A DNA stretch of 64,000 nt from Parasalinivibrio latis (GTDB lineage Bacteria; Pseudomonadota; Gammaproteobacteria; Enterobacterales; Vibrionaceae), in the NCBI RefSeq assembly GCF_036825535.1, contig NZ_CP098812.1:2666001-2730000 (forward strand), in the 5' to 3' direction. Under the pieces are notes generated by a model. The model was not told the origin of the DNA. It saw only the letters and a list, made by a program, of their open reading frames with translations, and made no database searches. Of the stretch, positions 33,128 through 42,357 are shown piece after piece (position 1 is the first letter of the stretch; each line of letters opens with the position of its first letter). Position numbers and translations under genes: made by a program.

Positions 33128-33982
33128 ATGGCAGCGCAAATCATTGATGGAAAACTAATTTCCCAAACAGTTCGTCAAGAAGTAGCCGCACGGGTTAAGG
33201 CGCGTAAAGACGCCGGGCTGCGTGCGCCGGGCCTGGCTGTAATCCTGGTAGGCGAAGATCCGGCATCCCAGGTGTATGTCGGCAGCAAGCGCCGAGCCTG
33301 TGAAGAGGTAGGTTTTGTTTCCAAGTCTTTTGACCTTCCTGCCACCACCGCAGAGAAAGAGCTGCTCGACCTCATCGAGCAATTGAACAACGATGACACC
33401 ATCGATGGAATTCTGGTCCAGCTTCCCCTGCCTGCCGGTATTGACGACACCAAAGTACTGGAAAGCATTCGCCCGGACAAAGATGTAGACGGCTTCCACC
33501 CCTACAACGTCGGTCGCCTGTGCCAGCGTATTCCAAAGCTTCGTTCATGTACTCCGAAAGGCATTGTCACTCTTTTGGAGAGATACAACATCGCAACCCG
33601 CGGCAAGCATGCGGTAATGGTCGGTGCATCAAACATTGTCGGTCGCCCAATGACCATGGAATTGCTTTTGGCCGGCTGTACCACCACCACCTGTCACCGC
33701 TTTACCCAGGATTTGGAAGGCCATGTGCGCCAGGCTGACATTCTGGTCGTGGCGGTTGGTAAACCGGGCTTTATTCCGGGTTCATGGATTAAACCAGGTG
33801 CGGTTGTCATTGATGTCGGTATCAACCGCTTGGACAATGGCAAATTGGTTGGGGACGTGGAATATGATATCGCCCGCGAGCGCGCCAGCCATATCACGCC
33901 GGTACCGGGTGGCGTTGGCCCCATGACGGTTGCCAGCCTGATTGAAAATACCTTACTCGCCTGCGAGCAGTACCACTCGTAA
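33128..33982 (+). CDS. folD: Bifunctional methylenetetrahydrofolate dehydrogenase/cyclohydrolase
   Basis: A 284-residue FolD with AAGGA 7 bases before the ATG, the usual length. It shows the substrate motif SQVYVGSKRRACEEVGF (catalytic Lys), GILVQLPLPAGID, PDKDVDGFHPYNVGRL, the NADP-binding VMVGASNIVGRPMTMELL and the closing ITPVPGGVGPMTVASLIENT. It interconverts methylene-THF and formyl-THF in the cytoplasm. It is monocistronic with its own terminator and a PurR-like box. Confidence 0.97.
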   Translation: MAAQIIDGKLISQTVRQEVAARVKARKDAGLRAPGLAVILVGEDPASQVYVGSKRRACEEVGFVSKSFDLPATTAEKELLDLIEQLNNDDTIDGILVQLPLPAGIDDTKVLESIRPDKDVDGFHPYNVGRLCQRIPKLRSCTPKGIVTLLERYNIATRGKHAVMVGASNIVGRPMTMELLLAGCTTTTCHRFTQDLEGHVRQADILVVAVGKPGFIPGSWIKPGAVVIDVGINRLDNGKLVGDVEYDIARERASHITPVPGGVGPMTVASLIENTLLACEQYHS

Positions 33983-34013
33983 CCGGGTGGAGGAAAGAAA
34001 AACAGAAAGATAG

Positions 34014-34043
34014 AAGAAACCCGGCGGATGCCGGGTTTCTTTA
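34014..34043. terminator. Terminator shared by folD and ugd
   Basis: GAAACCCGGC and GCCGGGTTTC form a 10-bp stem with a 4-base loop, with an A-rich left and T-rich right flank. It lies between two convergent stops. Confidence 0.9.
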
Positions 34044-34056
34044 TGGTAAAGCTACC

Positions 34057-35223
34057 CTAGTGTTCGCCAAACAGATCCCGGGTAAACACTTTATCTGCGA
34101 CGTCTTCCAGCTCAATATCCATCCGGTTGGAAATGATGACATCAGAGATCTTTTTAAACTCATCCAGATCCTTGATGACTTTTGAGCGGTAAAATTCCTC
34201 TTCCTCAAGTACCGGTTCATATACCACCACATCGATACCCTTGGCCTTGATACGCTTCATTACCCCCTGAATAGCAGACGCCCGGAAATTGTCTGAGCCG
34301 GCCTTCATGATAAGCCGGTATACACCCACCACTTTGGGATCCTTGGCTATCACTGCCTTCGCAATAAAGTCTTTGCGTGTGGTATTGGCGTCGACTATTG
34401 CACGTATCAGGTTGTTTGGTACGTTTTGGTAATTGGCCAGCAGCTGCTTGGTGTCTTTGGGAAGGCAGTAACCACCATAACCAAACGATGGGTTGTTGTA
34501 ATGGCAACCGATCCGTGGATCCAGTCCCACACCCTCAATAATCTGTCGCGAGTCCAGACCCAGTGACTGGGCATAGGAATCCAACTCATTGAAAAATGCG
34601 ATTCGCATAGCCAGATAGGTATTGGCAAATAGCTTAATTCCCTCGGCTTCTGTTGAGTCAGTGTAGAGAACCGGGACATCTTTTTTCTTTGCCCCCTCCA
34701 GCAACAACGTTGCCAGCATCCTGCCCCGCTCAGAACGTTCACCGATAATGATCCGCGAGGGGTAAAGGTTATCCCTCAGTGCATTCCCTTCGCGTAAAAA
34801 CTCGGGGGAAAAGAGCAGGTTTTCAGTACCCAACGCCTCTTTTAATGCTTGGGTGAAGCCCACAGGCACGGTAGATTTAATCACTGTCAGCGCATTGGGG
34901 TTTGCAGACAAAACATCACGGACACAAGATTCAACTGTTGAAGTATCAAAGTGGTGGGTTTGTGGATCATAGTCTGTTGGCGTCGCAATAATAACGATAT
35001 CAGCCCCAATGTAGGCCTGATGTTTATCCAACGTAGCGGAGAGTTTCAATGTACCGCTGGCAAGAAATGACTCTATGTCAGGATCAGCAATCGGGGATTT
35101 TCCCCCATTTAGCCTGTTAACTCTTTCTTCATTAATATCAACGAGTTCCACTTGATGGTGCTGTGCTAATAATACTGCATTGGAAAGACCGACGTAGCCC
35201 ATACCCACAACCGCTATTCTCAT
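34057..35223 (-). CDS. ugd: UDP-glucose 6-dehydrogenase
   Basis: A 388-residue enzyme from the ATG at 35223, the same length as E. coli Ugd; a GTG two codons earlier is possible. Features: NAD-binding IAVVGMGYVGLSNAVLLA, STVPVGFT, SPEFLREGNAL, NTYLAMRIAFFNELD and the catalytic cysteine in GYGGYCLPKDTKQL. It makes UDP-glucuronate for capsule, O-antigen or lipid A sugar modification. The gene is separated by about 18 kb from the polysaccharide locus at the right of the window but may serve it. Confidence 0.95.
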   Translation of the reverse strand: MRIAVVGMGYVGLSNAVLLAQHHQVELVDINEERVNRLNGGKSPIADPDIESFLASGTLKLSATLDKHQAYIGADIVIIATPTDYDPQTHHFDTSTVESCVRDVLSANPNALTVIKSTVPVGFTQALKEALGTENLLFSPEFLREGNALRDNLYPSRIIIGERSERGRMLATLLLEGAKKKDVPVLYTDSTEAEGIKLFANTYLAMRIAFFNELDSYAQSLGLDSRQIIEGVGLDPRIGCHYNNPSFGYGGYCLPKDTKQLLANYQNVPNNLIRAIVDANTTRKDFIAKAVIAKDPKVVGVYRLIMKAGSDNFRASAIQGVMKRIKAKGIDVVVYEPVLEEEEFYRSKVIKDLDEFKKISDVIISNRMDIELEDVADKVFTRDLFGEH

Positions 35224-35334
35224 TGGCACACGCCCCCAGGCAAATGTCTCTGTTTTTTAATCATATTTTGAGTATTGCAGAAAACAGAAAATATGAAGCG
35301 CAGTAACCAAAAGCCGTAAGCCGGGCTGTGAGAT

Positions 35335-35367
35335 AAAAAAATACCCCGAGCAGTTCGGGGTATTTTC
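35335..35367 (-). terminator. Terminator downstream of the chitinase gene
   Basis: AAATACCCCGA and TCGGGGTATTT form an 11-bp stem with a 5-base loop. On the minus strand it is followed by a run of T. It lies 30 bp after the chitinase stop. Confidence 0.9.
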
Positions 35368-35396
35368 GGTAGCGAACAACTTATGCGTTGTATATT

Positions 35397-38300
35397 TTAT
35401 CCTTTACAAATTTTGCTCCAGCTGCCATCACTTCCGGGGACAGACTGTGTCCACCAGTTGGCCTTGTACAGCGCGCCGTCATGTACCATCTGGTCACCTT
35501 CTTTGGCATGGTCAGGGTTACCCGCCCAGTCTACCTGAGGCCAGTTAGGGTAAACGTTCACGCCATCAAGGTTGCAATCTCCCGGCTCCGGGTTGCCTGT
35601 GTCAGGGTTACCGGTATCCGGGTCTGTCACATCACCAAGCTCTGCCAGTGGCAGTTCTGGATATTCAAAGGCAAACGCATAGTCAGTGCCGTTAATGGTT
35701 ACGGTGTAATTTGCAGGACCCGATATTGGCAGGTAGTGCACCATATCCAGCTCATAGGTTTCCCCAGCAGCAATTCCGCTCCATCCAGGCAAGCTGAAAG
35801 AGGCACGGTGCATTGCACCATCCAGGCCACCGATGTTGTTGTTCCGGCTGTGGGCAGACTCAACCACCTTCAGTTTTGCACCTGACCAGTCCATCGCGTT
35901 GTCCGGTGTGGAAGTCGGCAAGTCAAACTGGAACTCGGTACCACCCGGCAGATCGACACCGGTGTTGTTGGTGAACGTTACCTTCGGGTTAATTGGGTAG
36001 TTCTGGTCACCTTCCTTATAGCCACCGACAGAGACAGTGATATTCACCGCTTCAACCGGTACTGCATTTTCGGAGCGCTTGTTACCGTAAGGGGCCGCTG
36101 ACTTGAAGGCTTCGTACATGGTATTACTCAGGGTATCACCCATGTAGTACTCACCACGGCCGTTTAGACATGCCTGCTCGCTCAGGTCTTTCGCCCCGCG
36201 CTCGCCATTGGCACCAATCTCGTAACAGCTGTAGTCGCCCGCCAGTTCCCAAATCAGGACACCACCGATACCTTTGTCTACCACGTACCCTGCTTTCTCA
36301 GCAATTGACTGCTTGTCTTCGGAAGAGAGGAATACCTGCTTCTCTGCATTCCAAAGCCACGGCGCTTTCGCCACGTTGTCATAGTGTCGGGTGTAGGTGC
36401 CGCTGACCTGGTGAGCCGGGTTGTTTTCCGGATCCATGCCATTTGTGTAGGTGTAAGAGCCCTGTAGGCCAATCTCCAGGTTTTTTGCATGCCACATTGG
36501 GTTCACACCGGCACCGATTTCATTGCCGTTGGTATCCAGGTCATGCCACAGGTTGTCGATGCCCATTGCACCGTCACCACACTTGCCACCGGTACCGCCG
36601 GTACCTTCAGGGCAGGCGTTCTGGTTCGGCAGAGGAGCACGCCCCCACAGGCCATTTTCACCGCCGGCAACACCTTGCCATCCACGGGTGTAGTAAGGCA
36701 CACCAATATTGATTCGGCCGGATTGCAGCGCACCACGCATGTAGTGGTAGGCCCAGTCAGTGTTCAGGTAACCGGTTCCCTTGTACTGTTCTGTTGAGTA
36801 CACGCCCCACTGTGCCAGCTCGCTGTCCTCGCCGGTATCATACAAGGCAGCGTTATGGCCGACATATTCATTCCAAGAGCCGTGCAGGTCATAGGACATG
36901 ATGTTGACGTAGTCGAGGTATTTCAGTGACTCGAAGTTCTCCATGCCACGGAGCAGGTAAGCAGATGAAGGCGACGCAATGCTCAGCAGGTAGTGATGCC
37001 CGTCTTCAGCAGACGCTCGGTCCAGCTTCTCACGCAGCACACGCATCAGTTCATTGTAAGAGCGCATCAGGTATGGACGGCGGCTTTCTGAGAATTCCTT
37101 GTCCAGTGGGTTGCCTGCCCCAGCCATGCTGGTCGGGTATTCGTAGTCAATATCGATACCGTCGAACTGGTATTTGCGCATCAGCTCTACAGCTGAATCA
37201 GCAAAACGCTCAATCCCTGCATGGTTGATGCTGCCATCGGCATTGGTGGTCATGGTGTAGAAGCCACCGTCTGCGACACGGTCACCGTTTTCATCAAAAT
37301 GGCCGCCGGTTTCCGCCCAGCCGCCGATGGCGAACAGGGTTTTCACACCGTAACGTTTCTTGTAGGTAGCCAGTGCGCCGAAATGGCCTTTAAAACCAAG
37401 CGCAGGATCGATATCAACACCCGGCCAGCTTTGGCCGACAGCGACGTTTTCAGGATCGTTGATATCCCCGATATTTACCCGGCCGTCAGAGCCGATGCTG
37501 ACGAAGGCATAGTTGATGTGGGTCAGCTTGTCCCAAGGGATGTCGTTCGCCAGGAATTTACCGGTTGCCGGGTTGTCACCGGTACGCCAGCTTGTGAAGT
37601 AACCGATAACGCGGCGCTGGTGGTCTTCACCCAGCATTTCTCGGCCTTCCTGATCATAGACAGAGCAGTAAGGCACATTCACGCCTTCGGTCTGGTACAG
37701 GCCTTCCGGACGGCAGTCAGACACCACTTCACCGCCAGTCACATTGATCACCTGCTTTTTACTGTCACCAGTTGCGCCATCGTTGTCGGTCGCACGGGCA
37801 AAAACCGTGTTGTTCCCTGCTGATTCAGCCAACCACTCAAAAGTATAAGGGGCGGTTGCACGGGTTGCTGCAAGACGGCCATTCACGAAAAAGTCAACCT
37901 TGGCAATCGTGCCATCAGTATCTGCGGCGTCGGCAGTCAGTAAAACACTGCTCCCCATCTCAACAGATGAAGCAGAAAGAGCCAGGGAAACGGTCGGAAG
38001 CTGGTTTTCCGGCTCTACCACTTCAGCTTTTACTAAGACAGACACGGAAGCCTCAACTTTTGCGCCGTCATTGTCATAGGCAGTGGCAGTAATGCGCTGC
38101 TGGCCTTCAACAGCAGTCCACACTGCTTGGTACGGTGCACTTCCGGCTTCGGCAAACTTCTGCCCATTCACTGAGAATTCAACTTTGGCAATATTGCCGT
38201 CAGTGTCAGATGCATTAACGCTGACTGCAACGGCATCGCCCACAATAAACTCACTGCCGGAAGCAGGGGCTGTGAATGCCACTTTTGGCGCTGTGTTAGG

Positions 38301-38579
38301 CGTTTCGCCTCCCCCATCGCCGGAGCAGACATCAACCTTACTCCATTCCTGGTAAGGACCTGAGTGAGAAACCGGGTCATTTCCCTGCGTCCACCAGCTT
38401 GCCTTGTAGACCACGCTTTCTTTTTGAACCTGCGCGCCACCGTTATAGGCAACATCAGCCTGCCAGGTATCGATATTGGTGCAATCCAAAGCCGCATTGG
38501 CCTGGAACGCCACCAGGCACGATGCCGCAACCAGCGTTAAAGGAAAGTGCTTCTTGCCCATTAACCGACCTTTTTTCAT
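35397..38579 (-). CDS. Secreted multidomain chitinase, GH18 with two chitin-binding modules
   Basis: A 1060-residue enzyme (1054 if the ATG at 38561, which has the better AAAGGT site, is used). Signal peptide to about residue 29 (VAASCLVAFQANA). Residues 30-85: CBM5/12 module with SWWTQGNDP. Residues 95-185 and 193-282: two Ig-like domains with the repeated pattern ASDTDGNIAKVEFSVNG / AADTDGTIAKVDFFVNG. Residues 320-830: GH18 barrel with the catalytic motif DGIDIDYE at 473-480 (Glu480 the acid/base). Residues 855-985: a beta-sandwich. Then a DTGNPDTGNPEPG linker and a C-terminal CBM5/12 with ANWWTQ. It cleaves chitin outside the cell. It lies downstream of the GalNAc operon but is a separate transcription unit with its own terminator. 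Confidence 0.93.
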   Translation of the reverse strand: MKKGRLMGKKHFPLTLVAASCLVAFQANAALDCTNIDTWQADVAYNGGAQVQKESVVYKASWWTQGNDPVSHSGPYQEWSKVDVCSGDGGGETPNTAPKVAFTAPASGSEFIVGDAVAVSVNASDTDGNIAKVEFSVNGQKFAEAGSAPYQAVWTAVEGQQRITATAYDNDGAKVEASVSVLVKAEVVEPENQLPTVSLALSASSVEMGSSVLLTADAADTDGTIAKVDFFVNGRLAATRATAPYTFEWLAESAGNNTVFARATDNDGATGDSKKQVINVTGGEVVSDCRPEGLYQTEGVNVPYCSVYDQEGREMLGEDHQRRVIGYFTSWRTGDNPATGKFLANDIPWDKLTHINYAFVSIGSDGRVNIGDINDPENVAVGQSWPGVDIDPALGFKGHFGALATYKKRYGVKTLFAIGGWAETGGHFDENGDRVADGGFYTMTTNADGSINHAGIERFADSAVELMRKYQFDGIDIDYEYPTSMAGAGNPLDKEFSESRRPYLMRSYNELMRVLREKLDRASAEDGHHYLLSIASPSSAYLLRGMENFESLKYLDYVNIMSYDLHGSWNEYVGHNAALYDTGEDSELAQWGVYSTEQYKGTGYLNTDWAYHYMRGALQSGRINIGVPYYTRGWQGVAGGENGLWGRAPLPNQNACPEGTGGTGGKCGDGAMGIDNLWHDLDTNGNEIGAGVNPMWHAKNLEIGLQGSYTYTNGMDPENNPAHQVSGTYTRHYDNVAKAPWLWNAEKQVFLSSEDKQSIAEKAGYVVDKGIGGVLIWELAGDYSCYEIGANGERGAKDLSEQACLNGRGEYYMGDTLSNTMYEAFKSAAPYGNKRSENAVPVEAVNITVSVGGYKEGDQNYPINPKVTFTNNTGVDLPGGTEFQFDLPTSTPDNAMDWSGAKLKVVESAHSRNNNIGGLDGAMHRASFSLPGWSGIAAGETYELDMVHYLPISGPANYTVTINGTDYAFAFEYPELPLAELGDVTDPDTGNPDTGNPEPGDCNLDGVNVYPNWPQVDWAGNPDHAKEGDQMVHDGALYKANWWTQSVPGSDGSWSKICKG

Positions 38580-38895
38580 TTATTATTTTCCCGCTTAATC
38601 AATGCATCACAAAAACATAAACAGAGCTGATAAAACCATGTTAAATCAGCACTTTATTCTTTTTGCGAAATATATACGGTGTTTTGGAATCACCTAGCAG
38701 GAATGGAGAAAAATGGACTGGGGAACTCAATTTTGCCGAAGCTGACAAAAACCTGACGTAACCAGCTTCTTTGTTTGTTGCACAGTGAGTTAGGTATATA
38801 CGGAAAAGAAAAAAACAGGGCACACGATGCAGAAAACAATTAGAACCACCCTGTTTTCTGCACCGGTAATTGAATTGTGTCAGTTTAAGGGGCTG
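38580..38895. promoter_or_regulatory. Region between the GalNAc operon end and the chitinase start
   Basis: About 316 bp without a gene. The left part must hold the chitinase promoter, and the right part (38812-38861) holds two alternative hairpins that probably end the kbaY transcript. A 60-codon frame at 38641-38823 has no ribosome-binding site and no family resemblance. Confidence 0.5.
38812..38861 (-). terminator. Terminator of the GalNAc operon, two alternative hairpins
   Basis: Two overlapping pairings are possible: AAAACAGGG (38812-38820) with CCCTGTTTT (38849-38857), and GCAGAAAAC (38829-38837) with GTTTTCTGC (38853-38861). On the minus strand the first ends in a T-run. They are mutually exclusive because they share the right arm. 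Confidence 0.55.
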
Positions 38896-39750
38896 TTACG
38901 CTTTACCCTCACTGCCACACATGCGGATCTTGGCCTGTACCACTTCACGCATCGCCGCTTTGCCAGGAACAATGTACTTACGTGGGTCATTGGCATCAGG
39001 GTGATCACCGAAGTACTTCTTCACGGCATCAGCGAAAGCAATTTTCAGCTCGGTAGCAACGTTGACCTTGCATACGCCGGTATCAATACAACGCTTTACC
39101 ATGGCATCAGGAATGCCGGAAGCACCGTGCAGGACCAGCGGAATATCTACCACATTACGGATAGCTTCCAGACGGGCGAAGTCCAGCTTAGGCTCGCCTT
39201 TGTACAGGCCGTGGGCAGAGCCGATAGCCACCGCCAGTGAATCAATACCGGTACGCTGGATAAATTCAGCCGCCGCAGCCGGGTCAGTCATTGCAGCATC
39301 TGCGCTGTCAACAATCAGGTCATCTTCCTGGCCGCCAAGACGGCCCAATTCCGCTTCCACACTGGCATCATAGCGGTTGCAGTAGTCCACAACGCGCTTA
39401 ACGATATCAATGTTCTCATCAAACGGGTGATGGGAGCCGTCAATCATCACTGAACGGATACCGGCATGCAATTTAGCCTGAATATCTGAAAAGTCTTCAT
39501 GGTGATCAAGGTGAAGCACCAGCGGCATCTTGTGTTTGTTTGCTGCTTCCTTACAGATAGCAACAATATAATCAACACCGGCATAACCGTAAGTACCCGG
39601 TGTCCCAGCCAGGATAACCGGGGATTTCATTTCAGCCGCAGTCTCAACCACTACCTGTACGGTTTCAAGGTTATGGATATTGAAAGCTGGAACCGCATAA
39701 CCGCCTTTTTGCGCACGCTTTAACATTTCACGTGAAGAAATCAGATACAT
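38896..39750 (-). CDS. kbaY: Tagatose-1,6-bisphosphate aldolase, catalytic subunit
   Basis: A 284-residue class II aldolase of the KbaY/GatY (AgaY) type. Features: GGYAVPAFNIHNLETVQVVV, the zinc-binding VLHLDHHEDF, SVMIDGSHHPFDEN, ASVEAELGRLGGQEDD, and phosphate-binding AIGSAHGLYKG and LVLHGASGIPD. It splits tagatose-1,6-bisphosphate into glyceraldehyde-3-phosphate and dihydroxyacetone phosphate, the last step of GalNAc use. It starts inside the end of agaA (10-bp overlap) with GGAGG upstream, and its helper KbaZ is encoded at the other end of the operon. Confidence 0.95.
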   Translation of the reverse strand: MYLISSREMLKRAQKGGYAVPAFNIHNLETVQVVVETAAEMKSPVILAGTPGTYGYAGVDYIVAICKEAANKHKMPLVLHLDHHEDFSDIQAKLHAGIRSVMIDGSHHPFDENIDIVKRVVDYCNRYDASVEAELGRLGGQEDDLIVDSADAAMTDPAAAAEFIQRTGIDSLAVAIGSAHGLYKGEPKLDFARLEAIRNVVDIPLVLHGASGIPDAMVKRCIDTGVCKVNVATELKIAFADAVKKYFGDHPDANDPRKYIVPGKAAMREVVQAKIRMCGSEGKA

Positions 39751-40940
39751 ACATCCTCCAAAACAGAATCATTTTGTGCGCCGGTCTGGCGGTAAACACA
39801 GTTGCCTGCCACCCAGGTCGCGACAACCTCACCACCGTCTGACAACTCCACCATGGAGGCCAGTTTGCCGGGGGCCAGGCTACCTAAATCATTTTCTAAT
39901 CCCAGCAGGGCTGCCGGGCTCTGAGATGCCAGTGACCATGCCTTTTCAAGCGGAAGGGCAAGCCACTGGGAAACATTTTCTACCGCGCAGTTAAGCCGCA
40001 ATGTGCTGCCGGCAAGGCCACCAGCTTCAGTGCGTACTACGCCGTCTTTCATCGAAACATCAAGCTCACCGAGCTTGTATTCGCCGTCTGGCATGCCTGC
40101 TGCACGCATAGCATCGGAAACCAGTACCAGGCGGTTACCCGCACAGCGCCACGCAACTTCGGTCGCGGCCGGGTGCACATGGTGACCGTCAGCAATCAGT
40201 TCCACATAGGCAGAGTCACAACAAAGCCCTGCCCCGACCACACCCGGCTCACGGTGGTGCAATCCGGTCATGCCGTTGTAGCAGTGAACAATGCCATCTG
40301 CGCCGGCCTGTAATGCGGCTTTAGCCTGGTCGTAGGTGGCTTGCGTGTGCGCAAGCATCACATTGATATTTTGGGATTTCAGGAATTGGATAGCGCTCAG
40401 CGCACCGTTCTTTTCAGGGGCCAGCGCCACCGCTTTCAGGGTACCGTCAGCAACAGAGATCCAGTGTTCAAGTTCTATCTGGTCCAACTCGCGGAGGAAG
40501 GACTGCGGATGCGCCCCGCGGTTTTTGCCTGTGAAATACGGCCCTTCCAGGTAAGTCCCGAGGATGGTTGCACCGGACACACCGGTTTTCATCGAGTTCT
40601 TTACCGTCCTGAGAGCAGTGCGGATTTTCTCTACCGGGGCCGTAACGGTCGTGGCAAGAAATGCCACCACTCCCTGCTGGGCAAGAAAAGCAGATATGGC
40701 GTCCAATGCTTCATGGCTGGCATCCATTACATCGTGCCCCATCGCCCCGTGTACATGGCTGTCGATAAGACCCGGCAGCAGGGAAACAGGTTGCTGCTCC
40801 AGCGCTTCCCCACCTTCTGCCAGATAGTTTTCGTAAGACATTACCGCTGCAATGCGTTGATCCTGGATACGGACAATGCCATCTTCCAGCCAACGGCTGT
40901 CAGGCATCAGGATACGGCGGTAACGGCGATCAGATACCAT
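39741..40940 (-). CDS. agaA: N-acetylgalactosamine-6-phosphate deacetylase
   Basis: About 399 residues from the second of two tandem ATGs at 40943/40940, the one 6 bases after GAGG; a longer frame to 41048 lies inside agaF. It is a NagA/AgaA amidohydrolase: LLPGLIDSHVHGAMGHDVMD (metal-binding HxH), TYLEGPYFTGKNRGAH (Glu ligand), MLAHTQATYDQ, HCYNGMTGLHHREPG, ADGHHVHP and LVSDAMRAAGMPDG. It removes the acetyl group from GalNAc-6-phosphate. The position inside an aga operon favours AgaA over NagA. The start overlaps agaF by 11 bp. Confidence 0.9.
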   Translation of the reverse strand: MVSDRRYRRILMPDSRWLEDGIVRIQDQRIAAVMSYENYLAEGGEALEQQPVSLLPGLIDSHVHGAMGHDVMDASHEALDAISAFLAQQGVVAFLATTVTAPVEKIRTALRTVKNSMKTGVSGATILGTYLEGPYFTGKNRGAHPQSFLRELDQIELEHWISVADGTLKAVALAPEKNGALSAIQFLKSQNINVMLAHTQATYDQAKAALQAGADGIVHCYNGMTGLHHREPGVVGAGLCCDSAYVELIADGHHVHPAATEVAWRCAGNRLVLVSDAMRAAGMPDGEYKLGELDVSMKDGVVRTEAGGLAGSTLRLNCAVENVSQWLALPLEKAWSLASQSPAALLGLENDLGSLAPGKLASMVELSDGGEVVATWVAGNCVYRQTGAQNDSVLEDVCI

Positions 40941-41370
40941 CATCAACCTCGGACGCTTCTTCGCGTTTTTTCTCTTCCATCTGTTCGAACAGCGATGTGA
41001 TGCCACGGTGTCCGCAGGTAACTGCTTCTTGACGGAACTCAGTAACATTCATCCCGTCGCGCTCGAGCAGCATTTCTGCAGCCATCTGCAGGTTGGTGCC
41101 GGTAACCACTTCAATATTGGCAATCTGCTGGCTGAGCAGGGAAGCCGTGCGGAAAGGTGTGCCGCCAAGCAGGTCGGTCAGGAATACAATGCCTTCGCCG
41201 GAATCGATATCTTCAATTGCCGCGCGCATGGCTGCGTCAAGTTGAGCTGTGGTCATACCTTCGGGAAAGTCGATGGCAGCAAACTGAGGCTGCTCACCAA
41301 TAATCTGGTTCAGCGCTTTGGTCAGGCCACTGGCGAAACCGCCGTGCCCGCTGATAATTACCCCAATCAT
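40930..41370 (-). CDS. agaF: PTS GalNAc-specific EIIA component (mannose family)
   Basis: A 146-residue EIIA of the mannose/sorbose family. The phosphorylated His is in IISGHGGFASGL (His9), followed by IDFPEGMTTAQL, VFLTDLLGGTPFRTA and VVTGTNLQMAAEML. The C-terminal 30 residues are charged (MEEKKREEASEVDDG). It receives phosphate from HPr and passes it to AgaV. It comes after a 102-bp gap that holds a strong hairpin. Confidence 0.93.
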   Translation of the reverse strand: MIGVIISGHGGFASGLTKALNQIIGEQPQFAAIDFPEGMTTAQLDAAMRAAIEDIDSGEGIVFLTDLLGGTPFRTASLLSQQIANIEVVTGTNLQMAAEMLLERDGMNVTEFRQEAVTCGHRGITSLFEQMEEKKREEASEVDDGI

Positions 41371-41395
41371 GTTAAATCCTTTATTTTCCAGGGCA

Positions 41396-41426
41396 TGAAC
41401 CGGGAGGCTTGCGCCTCCCAGGTTCA
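41396..41426 (-). ncRNA. Intra-operon mRNA hairpin between agaE and agaF
   Basis: TGAACC-GGGAGGC and GCCTCCC-A-GGTTCA form a 13-bp stem with a 4-base loop and one bulged A. No T-run follows, so it is more likely an mRNA processing or stability element than a terminator. Confidence 0.7.
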
Positions 41427-41472
41427 GCGCTTAAATTTCAAGCTATTGTCTTTCTATGCGTTGCATTCGGGG

Positions 41473-42357
41473 TTAGAGGAAACCGGCGAAACGGCCCACA
41501 ATACCCAGTGTTACGGTGATGATGATGAGACGAACCGGGCTCCAGCCACGCTTTACCAGGCCAAACATGCAAAGGGTGTAAACCAATGGCAGGAATGCCG
41601 GCATCAGCTTGTCGATAACATCAGCCTGGAGCTTAACCACAGCATCACCGGCGGTGATTTCAGCGGTAGTAGACAGGCGGACATACGTTGCCACCAGCGC
41701 ACCGATTACGGTCATACCCACGATGGATGCAGCGTGGCCGACCTTCTTGGTGTTCGCCTTGATAAGCGGGATAGCTGCCACACCCATGTTGTAGGCGTAG
41801 TGCGCCAGACCGAAACGCAGGCCGAAGTGGAACACGTTGAACACGACGAAGAAGATGATGGCGCCCATGATGGAGCCTTGCAGCGCCAGGTCTGCACCGA
41901 TACCGCCACAGATTGGCAGCAGGGTCAGCCAGAACATTGCATCACCGATACCACCCAACGGCGCACCTACAGCAATCTTGGTGCTCTGGATAGAGTTAAC
42001 GTTCTGCTTTGAACGCTCCATCGCCAGGATGATGCCCATCACGAAGGTCACCAGGAACGGGTGGGTATTGAAGAAGCCCATGTGGCCCTTCATTGACTTC
42101 GACAGGTCATTCGGGTTGGTGTGGATCTTCTTCAGTGCAGGGAGAAGGCCGTACAGCCAGCCGGCAGCCTGCATACGTTCATAGTTGAATGACGCCTGGA
42201 GAAGCAGGGAGCGCCACGCCATACGGTTGATGTCTTCCTTGGTCAGGTCCGCACCGACGCTTTGATCTTCATAAACGTCGTTGGTTTCCAGAGACAGCAC
42301 AGGATCCACGTCTTTGTGGGCTTTCAGATGGCCCATGGTGTTTGCATTAGATTCCAT
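41473..42357 (-). CDS. agaE: PTS GalNAc-specific EIID component
   Basis: A 294-residue EIID of the mannose family with GGAGGA upstream of the ATG. Features: LTKEDINRMAWRSLLLQASF and NYERMQAAGWLYGLLPALKK near the start, GHMGFFNTHPFLVTFVMG, LGGIGDAMFWLTLLPICGGI and a C-terminal group of hydrophobic segments. With AgaW it forms the membrane channel. It overlaps agaW by 11 bp. Confidence 0.94.
   Translation of the reverse strand: MESNANTMGHLKAHKDVDPVLSLETNDVYEDQSVGADLTKEDINRMAWRSLLLQASFNYERMQAAGWLYGLLPALKKIHTNPNDLSKSMKGHMGFFNTHPFLVTFVMGIILAMERSKQNVNSIQSTKIAVGAPLGGIGDAMFWLTLLPICGGIGADLALQGSIMGAIIFFVVFNVFHFGLRFGLAHYAYNMGVAAIPLIKANTKKVGHAASIVGMTVIGALVATYVRLSTTAEITAGDAVVKLQADVIDKLMPAFLPLVYTLCMFGLVKRGWSPVRLIIITVTLGIVGRFAGFL

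Noticed and set aside
40341..41000. Plus-strand open frame of 219 codons
   Set aside because: Antisense to agaA/agaF in a codon-biased region; composition is not protein-like.
41008..42012. Plus-strand open frame of 334 codons
   Set aside because: Antisense to agaF/agaE with unusual His/Gln/Cys-rich translation; the minus-strand genes are unambiguous PTS subunits.
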